From Liolophura sinensis (taxonomy: Eukaryota; Mollusca; Polyplacophora; Chitonida; Chitonidae), in contig NC_088296.1 in NCBI RefSeq assembly GCF_032854445.1, positions 21,379,853 through 21,443,852 of the forward strand: a stretch of 64,000 nucleotides of DNA. The letters run 5' to 3'. The translations under genes and the position numbers were made by a program. Position 1 is the first letter of the stretch. Each line of letters opens with the position of its first letter. Positions 1-10,572 of the stretch are shown here, piece after piece. The notes below the pieces were generated by a model, which did no database searches, had not been told where the DNA came from, and was given only the letters and a program-made list of their open reading frames with translations.

Positions 1-837
1 AAAAGCAATGACATAGTGGATACTGGGCAGAGTTCAACATGCTTTGATGACGGGCAACATGAGTTACCGAAACTGCTGTCGACTTTTACATAACTCTTGT
101 TTCTGAGACTGCCATACTTGACATTGTTCGCAAGTTTTAGTATAGTATAACCGTTTTATCTTTGGTAGTATATGATCTCGCGGCGGTATATCCTTTTAGA
201 GTTGGATGTTAGGAGATTCCGTTATTTAAAAAAATCAATGTACTTGTAGTCTATTTGAAGAGACGGCAGTTTCGGCTGTGTTACAGGGCGAAATTTGCTC
301 TAACCGTATGTTGGTGCAGCTATTGTAAAACAAATTACTCTCCACCCCATTGTCCAGCATGCTCGAGATTTTTGAATAACTATGACGTCATTGGAGACAA
401 TGAGTTCTAGTTGTCGAAACCAGAATCATGGAGTTTAACAATATGGATTAGAAAAAGAATTCTAACTGCATTTTCCTTGCAATAATATAGACCTATATAA
501 TGTGCAGAGCGTGTGGTGTTGCTTATCACTAACGAAATGTAATTTTAGTAGCTAGTATAAAACGGATCTTACAGGCAGCTAAAAAAAAGGCGACTGGCTA
601 AAAGAGATACTCTATAGTGCACGTGCGTGCAAGCTTCACACATACACGACCTATATGTAATTTATGTAGTAATATTGATATACCGATATTGCAAAATTCG
701 TTTTGAAGTTGATATCCCCGAAAGTTAAGATCAAGTTACTGACATTATGTGTCGAAAAAAAAAAAAGAAAAAAGCAGATACTGCTTCTTCCCACATTTAA
801 TTACCATATACATGAATCTTAATAAATGTATGTGCCC
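1..837. other. AT-rich non-coding stretch, no gene seen
   Basis: I see no open frame with protein-like composition, no RNA gene and no clear repeat. The downstream half of the C-type lectin domain encoded at 971-1148 would be expected here on the minus strand, but I could not find it, so the next exon is probably beyond the left edge. Confidence 0.5.
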
Positions 838-945
838 CGCCAGCAACCTGTCCGGTTTCCTTCCACCACATTGCTGGTCGTCGTCGTATAAGTGAAATAT
901 TCTTGAATGCGACGTAAAACATCAATCAAATAAATAAATAAATGA
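838..945 (+). repeat. SINE-A 3' fragment
   Basis: This is a 5'-truncated copy of the main SINE of the window (SINE-A; full copy at 49308-49572). It keeps the body stretch 'CCGGTTTCCTTCCACCA', then 'GTGAAATATTCTTGAATGCG', then 'CATCAATC' and an AAATAAATA tail. The tRNA-derived head is absent. Confidence 0.8.
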
Positions 946-970
946 CAAATATATGTGGAATGTCACTTAC

Positions 971-1148
971 GTAAAATAGCCACTCCAGTCATTTTCGCCG
1001 ATATATTTCAGAGCTAGTCGGACATCTTCGCTATCTATCGTCAAAAGTCTTGAACCGCGTGACCGGCACAGTTCGGCGGCGTCGTTCCATGGTATCTTCT
1101 TGTCCGTGAAGTACGTAAGCATTTTGTTTGGTGTGCCTGCGCTGCAGA
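971..1148 (-). CDS. C-type lectin domain exon (partial gene)
   Basis: An internal exon of 178 bp on the minus strand. The acceptor is TTTCATTGTCTACAG just above 1148 and the donor is TTTTAC|GTAAGTG just below 971. The exon reads phase 1 in and phase 2 out. The peptide begins with a Cys, then 'KMLTYFTDKKIPWNDAAELC', then 'RSRGSRLLTIDSEDVRLAL'. This is the N-terminal half of a C-type lectin-like fold: the W-x2-A-x3-C helix 1, the G-x-L-x-x-I strand and the second helix. Such domains are usually secreted or cell-surface glycan or protein binders, and in invertebrates many are immune-related. The C-terminal half, with the Ca-binding EPN/QPD and WND motifs, is not visible, so sugar specificity cannot be judged. 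No ATG opens this frame, so it cannot be a single-exon gene. Confidence 0.65.
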
Positions 1149-1323
1149 CTGTAGACAATGAAATACATGTATTGATGGGGGTACAAGTATATAGGGTATT
1201 GTAGATCGTATGTCTGTACTTCCTCTGGTCACAGAGGCGGATATGTGTTTAAGTGTCTAAGGCGATACTAAGGAATCATAGGAAATAATCTGTGGCCTGC
1301 ATATCACGATCAGCAAGTAACTG

Positions 1324-1587
1324 TCAGTTTCGCGTTCGTCTATAAATGGAAATGTCAGATGGGCCACTGATGTGACTGTATGCAACAATCGATGTGGAAT
1401 TGGAATACCTAGACGAGGAATCGTAAAACGAGAGCGTGGCGTACTTTTCTCTATTTATTTCTGCCATTAGCGATGTCAAGTTACCAGAAGACTTCACTTC
1501 TTGCGCGCACATGTATTTATCCTTTATGGAATATGTTCTCCCGTAAAATTTCATCACATAGGCCGAAAGAGTTCTGTTGATGGCGAC
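1324..1587 (-). CDS. possible exon upstream of the lectin exon
   Basis: An open stretch of about 87 codons on the minus strand. It begins right after a plausible acceptor (GATAAATGTAG) and runs to TGA at 1324. The peptide looks protein-like, for example 'TLSAYVMKFYGRTYSIKDKY', 'MCAQEVKSSGNLTSLMAEIN' and 'REKYATLSFYDSSSRYSNST'. I recognise no family. Its position, 175 bp 5' of the C-type lectin exon on the same strand, suggests either an upstream exon of that gene or the terminal exon of another gene. It ends at an in-frame stop and I see no strong donor before it, so a direct join to the lectin exon is not shown. Confidence 0.3.
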   Translation of the reverse strand, partial: VAINRTLSAYVMKFYGRTYSIKDKYMCAQEVKSSGNLTSLMAEINREKYATLSFYDSSSRYSNSTSIVAYSHISGPSDISIYRRTRN

Positions 1588-1589
1588 CT

Positions 1590-2573
1590 ACATTTATCGA
1601 AATTTCCGCTGATGAGAGTTAAAAAAAATACGGATAATCTCTTAATTACCCCATACTACTCACAGCGCATGTACCGCACTTGACGTTTGCATCACCTGAT
1701 CACTGCCACTACTAGCAAATTCTATACTGAAATCTGGAACGAAGTCCCCGAAATGACGGTGATGAAACAGGAAGTGACGTCAGAAAACACATTAACTTTG
1801 TCTCAACATGTGTTTCTAATAATGCTTTACACCTATATATTATCTTCCTCTAAAACCAATACCTGAAACAACTTTTCTGATCAATGGCGGTTAAATACAA
1901 CATAGCCCCCGCAAGAACACGAAGAGTGAGGCTAGGTTCAAAACAATGCTAGTCGCGTAGCACTGGCTGCATAAGTAAAGCTGCTAGTGGTGACGGTGAT
2001 GCCGTGCGGGGGTAGAGGGTGGTACATGCAACAAAGAATTTGTTACTTGCCATCTCAAATTTCGATATCCTTATACCATTGCCTTTTTAACACCCAAGTA
2101 ATGCTAGCCTGAAGACAATGTCATTATTACATGGGATAGACATACCATCACTAGAATATATATAATGTTTAGCAACATATATTTAGCCACTCTCTCATTT
2201 CTTATCCTATATTACAAGCAGTAACATGTCACAAAGCAAAACAGCTAATACGTATGCATACATTACAATCAGGTATTCTTTCTTGAGTCGTCGGTGAAAC
2301 TCTCATGTTAATTTAATCTACAGTACGTCAGTACATGCTTTGTTTTGGTCTGAAAAGATAAAGCCATAGCAACCGGGTGTCTTAGAGAGAAAAAAAAGTA
2401 CATGAACTCACCGCATGCCAATAATATCACGGGAAATCCAAGAAAACACATGTTTACAACACCTGTTCAGGTAAACAACACAATATATTAGTTTATTAAC
2501 TGGCGGGTACAAGTAGGCGATATGTTAAAATTAAGAAATAAAGCTTTGATATTTGCAGTAAAATGCCTGTATA
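1590..2573. other. non-coding stretch, nothing recognised
   Basis: AT-rich sequence without a supported exon, RNA gene or clear repeat copy. Confidence 0.4.
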
Positions 2574-3108
2574 TACACTCAAAAATATATTTACTTATTT
2601 ATTTGACTGGTGTTTTATGCCCTACTCAAGAATATTTCACGTAAACGACGGCGGCCAGCATTAAGGTGGAAGGAAACCGGGCAGAGCCGGGGGAAACTCA
2701 CGACCATCCACAGGTTGATGGTAGACCTTCCCACGTACGGCCGGAGAGAAAGCCAGCATGAGCTGAACTCACAGCAATCGCATTGGTGAGAGGCCTCTAG
2801 GTCATAAGGCTGCGCAGTGTGGTAAGCAACTGAGCCACGGAGGCCCCACCAAAACTATAATAATGAGCTAGTTTCAACAAAGTCTGTTGTCTGAGTGATA
2901 CGAGAAAGTATTTTGTTATCATAATATGATAATGTGTCATATTCAGCATGATATTCTGTTTGTCTCATATAATCTTTATGTTGAATTATTAGAACAGGCG
3001 TGCTGTATTTAACAGAATAATCTGCTGGAATAACAGAGTACCTTCTAGCATCCCCCCAAACAACAGAATTTCTGTGAAATTTAACAGATTATTTTTTTGA
3101 GAGTATGT
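2574..3108. mobile_element. MITE-like element, split by a SINE
   Basis: The left edge 'TACACTCAAAAATA' and the right edge 'TTTTTTTGAGAGTATGTG' are inverted with respect to each other. Next to the right edge are repeated 'AACAGAATTTCTGTT'- and 'TTAACAGAATAATCTG'-type palindromic motifs typical of small non-autonomous DNA transposons. A full-length SINE (2596-2848) sits just inside the left end, so the MITE predates it. There is no coding capacity. The superfamily was not determined and the ends are approximate. Confidence 0.4.
2596..2848 (-). repeat. SINE-A, full length
   Basis: A complete copy in reverse orientation. The tRNA-derived head at the right end reads 'GGGGCCTCCGTGGCTCAG' (A box), then 'GTGAGTTCA' (degenerate B box). 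The body follows: 'TCTCCGGCCGTACGTGGGAA', 'GGATGGTCGTGAGTTTCCCC', 'GCTGGCCGCCGTCG' and 'GTGAAATATTCTTGAG'. An ATAAATAAGTAAATA tail closes it. Transcription would be by RNA polymerase III from the internal promoter, with mobilisation by a partner LINE. Confidence 0.85.
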
Positions 3109-3671
3109 GTATATCTTGCGACTACTTTAATGAGAATGTTTCATTTAAATATCCGAACTCACCTTTTCTGTGATATATCAGGTGATCTAATTGTCCAATG
3201 CGTGTTCATTTATTTCAGGGTCAATTTATGTAAAAAAAACGTTGACTTTTGAGGCTCGAGTTTTCGAAACTGGTCGAGTTTCGGTGCCTCGTACTGGGGC
3301 TTGATCTAAATGTTTTCCATGACACAGCTAGGACATTAAAACTTACCTTCATGTACCCAGGCCATGGAATATCTGACAACCATAGTTGAACTGGCTTCAT
3401 GAAGAATTATAAATTCCCATTTCAGACACGACGCCAATCTTTAATGGAATGTTTGCAAGAATAAATATTTCATCCAATTTTCTGAAAGAAAAGCGTGAAC
3501 ACAATTGAAACCGATTTGAGATACACGTAAGTTGCATTGCATACGCTCACAAACGTACAGCTGTTAGCATTGCATTACCTTATATACACGCCTCGGTTCT
3601 AAGTGTATTCTTCGTAAAACTCCAGCACGCGACTCTTCCACAAGTAAGGATATATATCTCGATATATGTAC

Positions 3672-3792
3672 ATTTGTCGTGGGTTTCCTTCGGGCTTTTC
3701 CTGGTTTCCTCTTATCATAATGCCGGCTGTTGTCGTATGAGTGATACATTTCAGGAAACTCAAATCAAATAAATAAATATATAAATAAATCA
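3672..3792 (+). repeat. SINE-A 3' fragment (copy 1)
   Basis: Truncated, diverged SINE-A body ('GTCGTGGGTTTCCTTCGGGC', 'CATAATGCCGGCTGTTGTCG') and an AAATAAATA tail. It is present at the same place in duplication copy 2 (about 10450-10572), so it predates the duplication. Confidence 0.7.
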
Positions 3793-5939
3793 AAGCTGGT
3801 GTGTTCGGTATGACATTTCAGTAAGGCAATAGCGAGCAATTGTCGTTATTAACACAGAGACGTGCACCGTCTAAAATGATCTTGTATCTCATATTTGTTT
3901 ACTGAAATCAACGTTACATCGAAGCAATGCAACCCTTTCCTATTTATTTTATTAGCTGTTCAATGTTTGAAAACGACACCCAAGATTTGTTACCATTTAC
4001 CATTTGAAATCTTTATCTGTATCATTGTACATTTATTTGTTTGATTGTGATTTAACACCTCCCTCAATAATTTTTCAATTAAATATGGTGGTAGGTTTTC
4101 GTATGGGTAAATCAACCACCAACGGCTAGTCTTAGACGCTCTCAACCTCGTGTGAATGACAGTTTTGTAGCTCTACCCTCTTTTGGCGAGAGACTATAGT
4201 TGTCTTCAACAAAAATTATGACTGCGCAATCCGTTCATTGGACATTGTCATCAAAACACACTACCCCACCCCCAGCCCCATCTCGACAAACTGTTCGAAT
4301 TTATTCATTCCAGTAAACTATTGTCTCAGGAGGTGTAACAGAAAGAAACCATCAAGAACTTGTGTTTGGCTCATTTTCCCCATCTGCGAAGAAAGAGAGA
4401 GTTTTCCTACCTCGTTTTCAGTTGCCGCGAAATTCTTCGTACATCTTTATATTCTCCTGAGTAGGGTTCGCTGGTGTCCTGTGTAAACAAACACAACACA
4501 ATATCCGCACAGTGACGGCACAAGCCGTTCTCTGATCAAAATGATGACAAATGTTTATGGAAAGACAAATGTGAAACAAATACTTACCATTCTGCGATCT
4601 AAAATGTATTGTGGGGCTACAGATACATTCAGTACATATCATTGATTAACTGTCACTCTTCATTTTAGGCGCATTACACACGCGTCTGTTATACTCATTT
4701 GTAGCTTTTGGCCGCTTTCTTGGGCAAGGTTCAAGGAGGTAAATGATCTCATCGAATATTCTCCTAAGTGGGTCAACTCACGACATTCATCAGTGCCGCA
4801 GGGCCATAGCACAAGGCGATTATCCGACTGAAAAATTAAATAGGGAATTAAGTCTCATTGAATGGTCCCGTTACTGTCTTCCTATAATGAAAACTGTCAG
4901 CAATGACTGGCATAAGAGCAGCTCTTGGCAGAGAGCTGCATATCTCAAGTAAATGCTGCATTTTAATACTTATTCCTTATAGATATACGTTTTACCTACC
5001 CGACAAACAAGCTTGATTTTTGTGGTAAAATGTGGAACAGGTCTACAGTTGCAAAATTATTTAAACAAAATTTAAAAAAAAAATAGAAACCCATCTTCCT
5101 CGGAATAAAAATATCCCGGCAGACCTATTTAATAAGTCATCTAATCACAACTCCAACACTATTTCTAAGCATAAATATGGTACATTGCTCAGTTCAAAAC
5201 AGAATCTTAAGTTACTGTCTATACGAGGTCGTCTTTTGTAACTACATGCATAATTATTAACAATCTGTTACAATTTATAACGCACCAGAATATGAACTTT
5301 GTAATAATTATTGTTTTTACATTGATTTAAGAATATAGGCCTAATGTGAAAACCGCATGATTCTGGTCTTGTCGTTATGTGCTGCTGAATTATTCAATAG
5401 CCTTTTGTCGTTTGTCGTTTGTCGTTTTTGTCGTTGTCGTTTGTTCTTTGATACTTTCGTCCTTGGAATATTACTTATTGTATAGACTATGTATAATTTT
5501 TAAATACTAAAAAAAAATAAGACTCATCTAAATTATCAAACTGGTTAGGTTATATAAGTGTGAGAATAAAGCAGTAGGACTACATTCAAATTATTGAACG
5601 GTTTACGAGATATCAAGATGTGACGTCAGCTGGGGTAAGCTTCCCCCAGTCGCCATTTTGTTTTCTATCCCATAGCCTGTTGAACACAATTTATACATGT
5701 ACAATCATGGGATACATCGCGTTTGAAAACAAGAAGTTTTAAGGATGTCGGCAATTTCCCTGTGGTAAAATACAGGTTGATAATATTCAATAGAATCAGA
5801 CATAAATTCAAGTTCCAATATCGCCAATGCCAGGAGAGAAGTTTTTCAGCTGGCAAACAATGACTTGTAATTTACCAGGCATAGAACCATCAATTCTCAA
5901 GACATTGCAAGATGATGTTTGAATTTTTGTGCCCTTTGG

Positions 5940-6078
5940 GTAGTTTCTCGTCCAGTCAGGTTGCTGTTGTAATAAAATAGTCGTTAAAAGGACTTTGGTG
6001 AAACCAAAGATAACTCATCCAGCCAGGTTGCTGTTGTAATAAAATAATCGTTAAACGGACTTTGGTGAAACCGAAAAT
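5940..6078. repeat. Direct dimer, about 65-bp unit
   Basis: Two adjacent copies of a unit containing 'CAGGTTGCTGTTGTAATAAA' then 'GGACTTTGGTGAAACC'. The dimer is also present in duplication copy 2 (about 12714-12843), so it is older than the 6.5-kb duplication. No function is suggested. Confidence 0.75.
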
Positions 6079-7734
6079 AACTCAGTTGTTATTAAATTTT
6101 CTATGCTATCTGTATTTAAAGTCTTCAAAAGTTCTCGCTATCCTTTGCTCGCCTTGTGTTTGTCCCTGTCAGATTTTTCAGACTGGTTTGGCCGTGTATT
6201 GGTCTGCATAGACGGTAAGATATTGTTGTTGATGTCGTCTAAACTTAAATGCGAATCACATTCTGCAAGACGGCATGGAAGTAGAGAAACGGTGGGGGGG
6301 GGGGGGGCGTTTTATTTTCGATCACAGTTTGAATATAGCCATGTGCGTGTAAGCTTAATCTAGCCGTAGAGGATCATTTTCGCTATATAAGAGGTCAATT
6401 CCCTTCATCTCTTCAAATACATGTGGCACATATTGGCCAATGTGTCAGACCTAGAGCGAAGGAGCTGCTGTCACCAATCAGTCTACGTGCATCCATGCTT
6501 GAGGTCCGACGATCAAAGAGCCCATTGGATGACTGGACTAAACTACCTCCAGTGTTCAATTTTGTTAAAATGAACAAAAAGTGTGCCGCTATATGTATAT
6601 AGAAGAAATTATATAGGACACAGTTATCACAAAAAAAAATACGTGAAAAATAACCCGGGTGGTCTGTGAAGCCATAATACCCCATTTCAGTAGAACATTT
6701 CAGTTCATTTTTTTACATTTACATTTCAAATGTACTATCTTTTAAAACAATGAAAGTCTAGCAAACTGATATGAACACGGATAAGCTTTAAAAATATATA
6801 TATGTTATTTTTGACACGACCATCGATTTAGAGCAGTCAACAAACTGCTTACGGATGGCAGCGTATTAATCTATCACGGGCGATGTGCCGATGCTGCTTC
6901 TAAGCTCTTTATTAAACCGAGCTAAATGATGAGCTTATCTGCAATAACAATGGCGAGCTTTTACAAACCAGGGACATAGCTTGTGTGAATGCCTGTACGT
7001 CAGTACGACTATCAGGTTCTGGTAAGCCCTCTGTGGACACATTTTTTCCCAATCCAGCGTGGGCTGTACAATTTTATCTGCCACTAATCCGCTTAGAAAA
7101 CCTCACCATTGTTCTACCGTAGATTCGTTCGGCGTTGTTGGCTGATCCATTGCGATTGTTAACCTGATTCTTAATTTATTTTATGCCTTAAGCCCTAAAT
7201 CCTATATAGTGCCTTCCCAGATGAGGTTAAAACGCAATAACTTAAATGGCTGGAAAAGCATCAGACATAAATCAATCTGGGCGCGGACATCCATTTGCCT
7301 CTTGTGATATATTCTCTTTAGTATAGTTAAAACAGTATTTTGAAACTGACTTGGAAACAGAGACTGATATACAGACCTAGTCTGTGCATTCATTAATCCA
7401 ATTTATTGGTTTTTCGAGAGGCTATATTGGAGATTTTTGGCAAGCAAAATCCATATTCGCTTATCAAATCATAAATTCCTCACCTTTGAAGAAAAAATCA
7501 GACTCGCGCAAGTAGATTTTTAATAGTGTTCAAATGATTCTGAACATTGTAAAGGGTATAAAATGACCCGATTTATAACCAATTTTCAAAGATAACACGT
7601 GCTCAGACAGGGCTGATATTTTGTGAAAGGTAATTATTTCCGCTATTCAAAAATAACAGTAATATTCCACTAAATTAACGCCGATCGGTTTTTTTATTCA
7701 CACATCTCCGGCATAGCCTCTTTAGCGCCATCAT

Positions 7735-7985
7735 AAAGGATTTTCACTTATATACAATGGCGGACAGTTTTATCGCTGGAAGAAACCGGAGTACCCGACG
7801 TAAACCACAGACCTTTGGTAAGTTACTGACAACACTTTCCCACGTGTAACGTACAGATATGAACACCGTATATTTGGAAGACAGGAGAACTCCAAATATA
7901 GTTAAACTGGGCAAAAGGGCACACGAGTGTCGTCTACCGCTTAACGTCACCAAAACGAACAACGGGTGTGGAGGAATCCACAAAT
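7735..7985 (-). repeat. SINE-C copy (in duplication copy 1)
   Basis: Tail-side 'CACTTATATACAATGGCGGA', then 'CGCTGGAAGAAACCGGAGTA' and 'AAACCACAGACCTTTGGTAA'. The same layout recurs, diverged, at 24650-24790, 52005-52195, 55853-56112 and 61195-61400. It is a relative of SINE-A with a different central body. Its duplicate lies at 14512-14755. Confidence 0.55.
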
Positions 7986-8176
7986 TCCGTGAACTCGCAT
8001 TTTGTGTGTCACCGCGAATGAAAGGCTAGTAATTTATGCACTCATCTACAATCCGCACCCTATAAATATCTGTTTTCTGTTTAACAATTAACCGCAATTC
8101 TCAAACGGAACCATAGAGATGCACTGGATAGATCTCAGTTCCAAACGCCACGAATGGCAATTTCAGCATGTCTGAC

Positions 8177-8304
8177 TTTTTTCGTTACTTAATTGGTGTT
8201 TTACGCCGAACTCAAGAATTTTTCACTTATACGACAGCGGCCAGCATTATGGTGTGAGGGAACCGGGCTCATCCGCATTGCTGCCAGACATTCCCACGTA
8301 GCAA
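8177..8304 (-). repeat. SINE-A fragment with target-site duplication
   Basis: A 5'-truncated SINE-A in reverse orientation ('TTGGTGTTTTACGCCGAACT' through 'GCTGCCAGACATTCCCACGT'). It is flanked by direct repeats 'CATGTCTGAC' at 8167-8176 and 8305-8314, the mark of LINE-type target-primed insertion. Copy 2 (about 14948-15062) keeps the left flank, but its right part was later altered. The insertion therefore predates the large duplication. Confidence 0.85.
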
Positions 8305-9139
8305 CATGTCTGACATGCACGATTAACAGAGAAGACAAAGCGTTGACACGTTTTCCGCTTTGGGTAACCTTGCCTTTAAAACACATACATGTACATCGTA
8401 CATCGTTCTTATGAGGTGTGTTAGTATAAACCATACAAATATCAATATACAAGTATCATTAATACGCCCTTTGTTATCTTACACCATAGAAAGTAAAACC
8501 CCGAGCAACGACGACAGTGAGATAACTGGCAAATAGTTACACGTACATGGCGTAACCGGTGAAATACGGTCTTGTCAAGTTATCTCGGGCATGGTTTTAT
8601 TCTAACTGTTCACGTAAATACGTAAAACAACAGCAAATTACACGCCCCTAGTATCGTGTCTTAAGCAGAATTAGGTAAACAACATGCAGTGACGTCAATT
8701 GCCATTTATTAGACGTCACTTTCCTTCAGAGCACATACATGTATTAAAACTGAATTAAAGAGCATTGCCTACATTTTGAGCTTGAAACGCTTCTTCCAAA
8801 TGTGTTGTCCCCTGTATTTCCAAAGTATACAAGTGTGTAGAGTTTTTTAAAGCCTGTTTTTTAACCGTGTGAATTATACATCTATTCTAAGTCTATTCAG
8901 TTGGTACAGACTACGATCGAGGGCAAAGCTTTCACACCCGGTCAGATTTGTGTATGCAAGTCTTTTCTGAAGTTTCACCTGTAAATCTTTAATTATAATA
9001 CTTAGGGTGAATATAGCTTTTGCCTCAGTTTTCTCGGAGGTGCTTATTTCTCCAAGATGAAATGACTCGAAATGTTTGAGTTTGGAACAACAGGTGTGAA
9101 GCGTTGAAGCCTTCTATGTGGTCTTAAACTTCTGTGTTT

Positions 9140-9789
9140 AATGTGTGTGTTGCTTTAATCTCGATTCTTACCTAAAGCCTTTGCAACAATTATTACAGGT
9201 ATAATATTTTCAGCAGTGTATGCAAGGCTGTTCAACTGGGATCAACAAGTCAGCCTTTTATCGCAGGTTTTTCAGGGGCAAGGCTTTTTATTTGTGTACA
9301 CGTAGGTGTTTCTTTAAGTTGCATTCGTTCCCCTGAAGCACTTGTCACAAGTTTCACATATGTGTGGGTTTTTCACCTGTGTGCATCCGAGTGTGCAATT
9401 GCAGAGAAAATTTTGTACCGAGTTTCTTGTGGCAGGTTTCACAGATGTAAGACTTTTCGGCTGAATGTTAACGGATGTGTAATTTTATTGAAAATTTATT
9501 CGTGAAGCTTTCGACACAAATTTCACCACTATACGATCTTTCTCCGGTGTGTGTGCGCTCGAGTGTGTCTATCCAAATGAGACATTTTTTGAAATCCTTT
9601 ACCACAAGTGTGACAAGTGTGTGGCGTGTCACCTTTGTGTGAGATTCTGTGTTCTTTTAAGGTGGATTCTTTTTCAAAACTTTTACCACAAGTCTTACAG
9701 CTGTAAGTGTTGTCACCAATGTGTGTCTGACTGTGTCTTTTTAACTTTGACTTACCGTTGTGGGTCTGCCTGGTGCTATCTAGATTCAC
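9140..9789 (-). pseudogene. C2H2 zinc-finger relic, truncated copy
   Basis: The minus strand encodes two well-kept fingers in one frame ('[19 protein letters not shown]', then '[19 protein letters not shown]'). They are followed, toward lower coordinates, by decayed fingers in other frames ('[14 protein letters not shown]', '[14 protein letters not shown]') with stops and frame changes. In the third finger the first zinc-binding Cys has become Gly. The 5' part is missing because the 6.5-kb duplication ends at 9759, in the middle of a finger. Beyond it the sequence is unrelated. The intact-length version is at 15880-17046. As a gene it is dead. Its parent was presumably a DNA-binding regulator like ZNF-1 and ZNF-2. 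Confidence 0.8.
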
Positions 9790-9987
9790 GAACCCAGAAG
9801 TGTGCTAGAATTAGGCGTGCAGTATATTGTTAAAATTTCAAGTCCAAAGTTACTATGTTGTTCTTTTTGTGCTATGAAACAAACCTTGTATTTATCAACT
9901 CCCAAAACTCAAGTCTGGTTGAAGCTTCAGTTAAATCCAAAAGTCCTGTTTTGAAACTGGACGCAAAGATTCATTCGGGGTCTCCAT
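9760..9987. other. Spacer between duplication copies
   Basis: Single-copy sequence of about 230 bp joining the two copies. The 'TTGGCGCGAAAAGTTGACG' stretch at 10001-10018 is retained only in copy 2. No gene is seen. Confidence 0.5.
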
Positions 9988-10449
9988 ATGTAAAAAAAAC
10001 TTGGCGCGAAAAGTTGACGTTGACTTTTGAGACTCGTGTTTTCGAAACTGGTCGAGTTTCGGTGCCTCGTACTGGGGCTTGATCTAAATGTTTTCCATGA
10101 CACAGCTAGGACATTAAAACTTACCTTCATGTACCCAGGTCATGGAATATCTAACAACCATAGTTGAACTGGCTTCATGAAGAATTATAAATTCCCATTT
10201 CAGACACGACGCCAATCTTTAATGGAATGTTTGCAAGAATAAATATTTCATCCAATTTTCTGAAAGAAAAGCGTGAACACAATTGAAACCGATTTGAGAT
10301 ACACGTAAGTTGTATTGCATATGCTCACAAACGTACGGCTGTTCGCATTGCATTACCTTATATACACGCCTCGGTTCTAAGTGTATTCTTCGTAAAACTC
10401 CAGCACGCGACTCTTCCACAAGTAAGGATATATATCTCGATATATGTAC

Positions 10450-10572
10450 ATTTGTCGTGGGTTTCCTTCGGGCTTTTCCTGGTTTCCTCTTATCATAATG
10501 CCCGCAGTTGTCGTATGAGTGATACATTTCAGGAAACTCAAATCAAATAAATAAATATATAAATAAATCAAA
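10450..10572 (+). repeat. SINE-A 3' fragment (copy 2)
   Basis: Duplicate of 3672-3792 with only a few base differences ('CATAATGCCCGCAGTTGTCG'). Confidence 0.7.

Larger units (their letters stand above)
3228..9759. repeat. Tandem segmental duplication, copy 1
   Basis: Nearly identical over its length to 9988-16505 in direct orientation. It starts at the shared 'ATGTAAAAAAAAC' and ends at 'TTTGACTTACCGTT' inside a zinc-finger relic. Differences are scattered substitutions, homopolymer length (G-run at 6295-6307 against a longer one at about 13054), an expanded TGTCGTT tract at about 5405-5440, and small indels. Apart from the finger relic and SINE fragments it holds no recognisable gene. Short open frames are shared between copies but are not protein-like. 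Confidence 0.93.
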
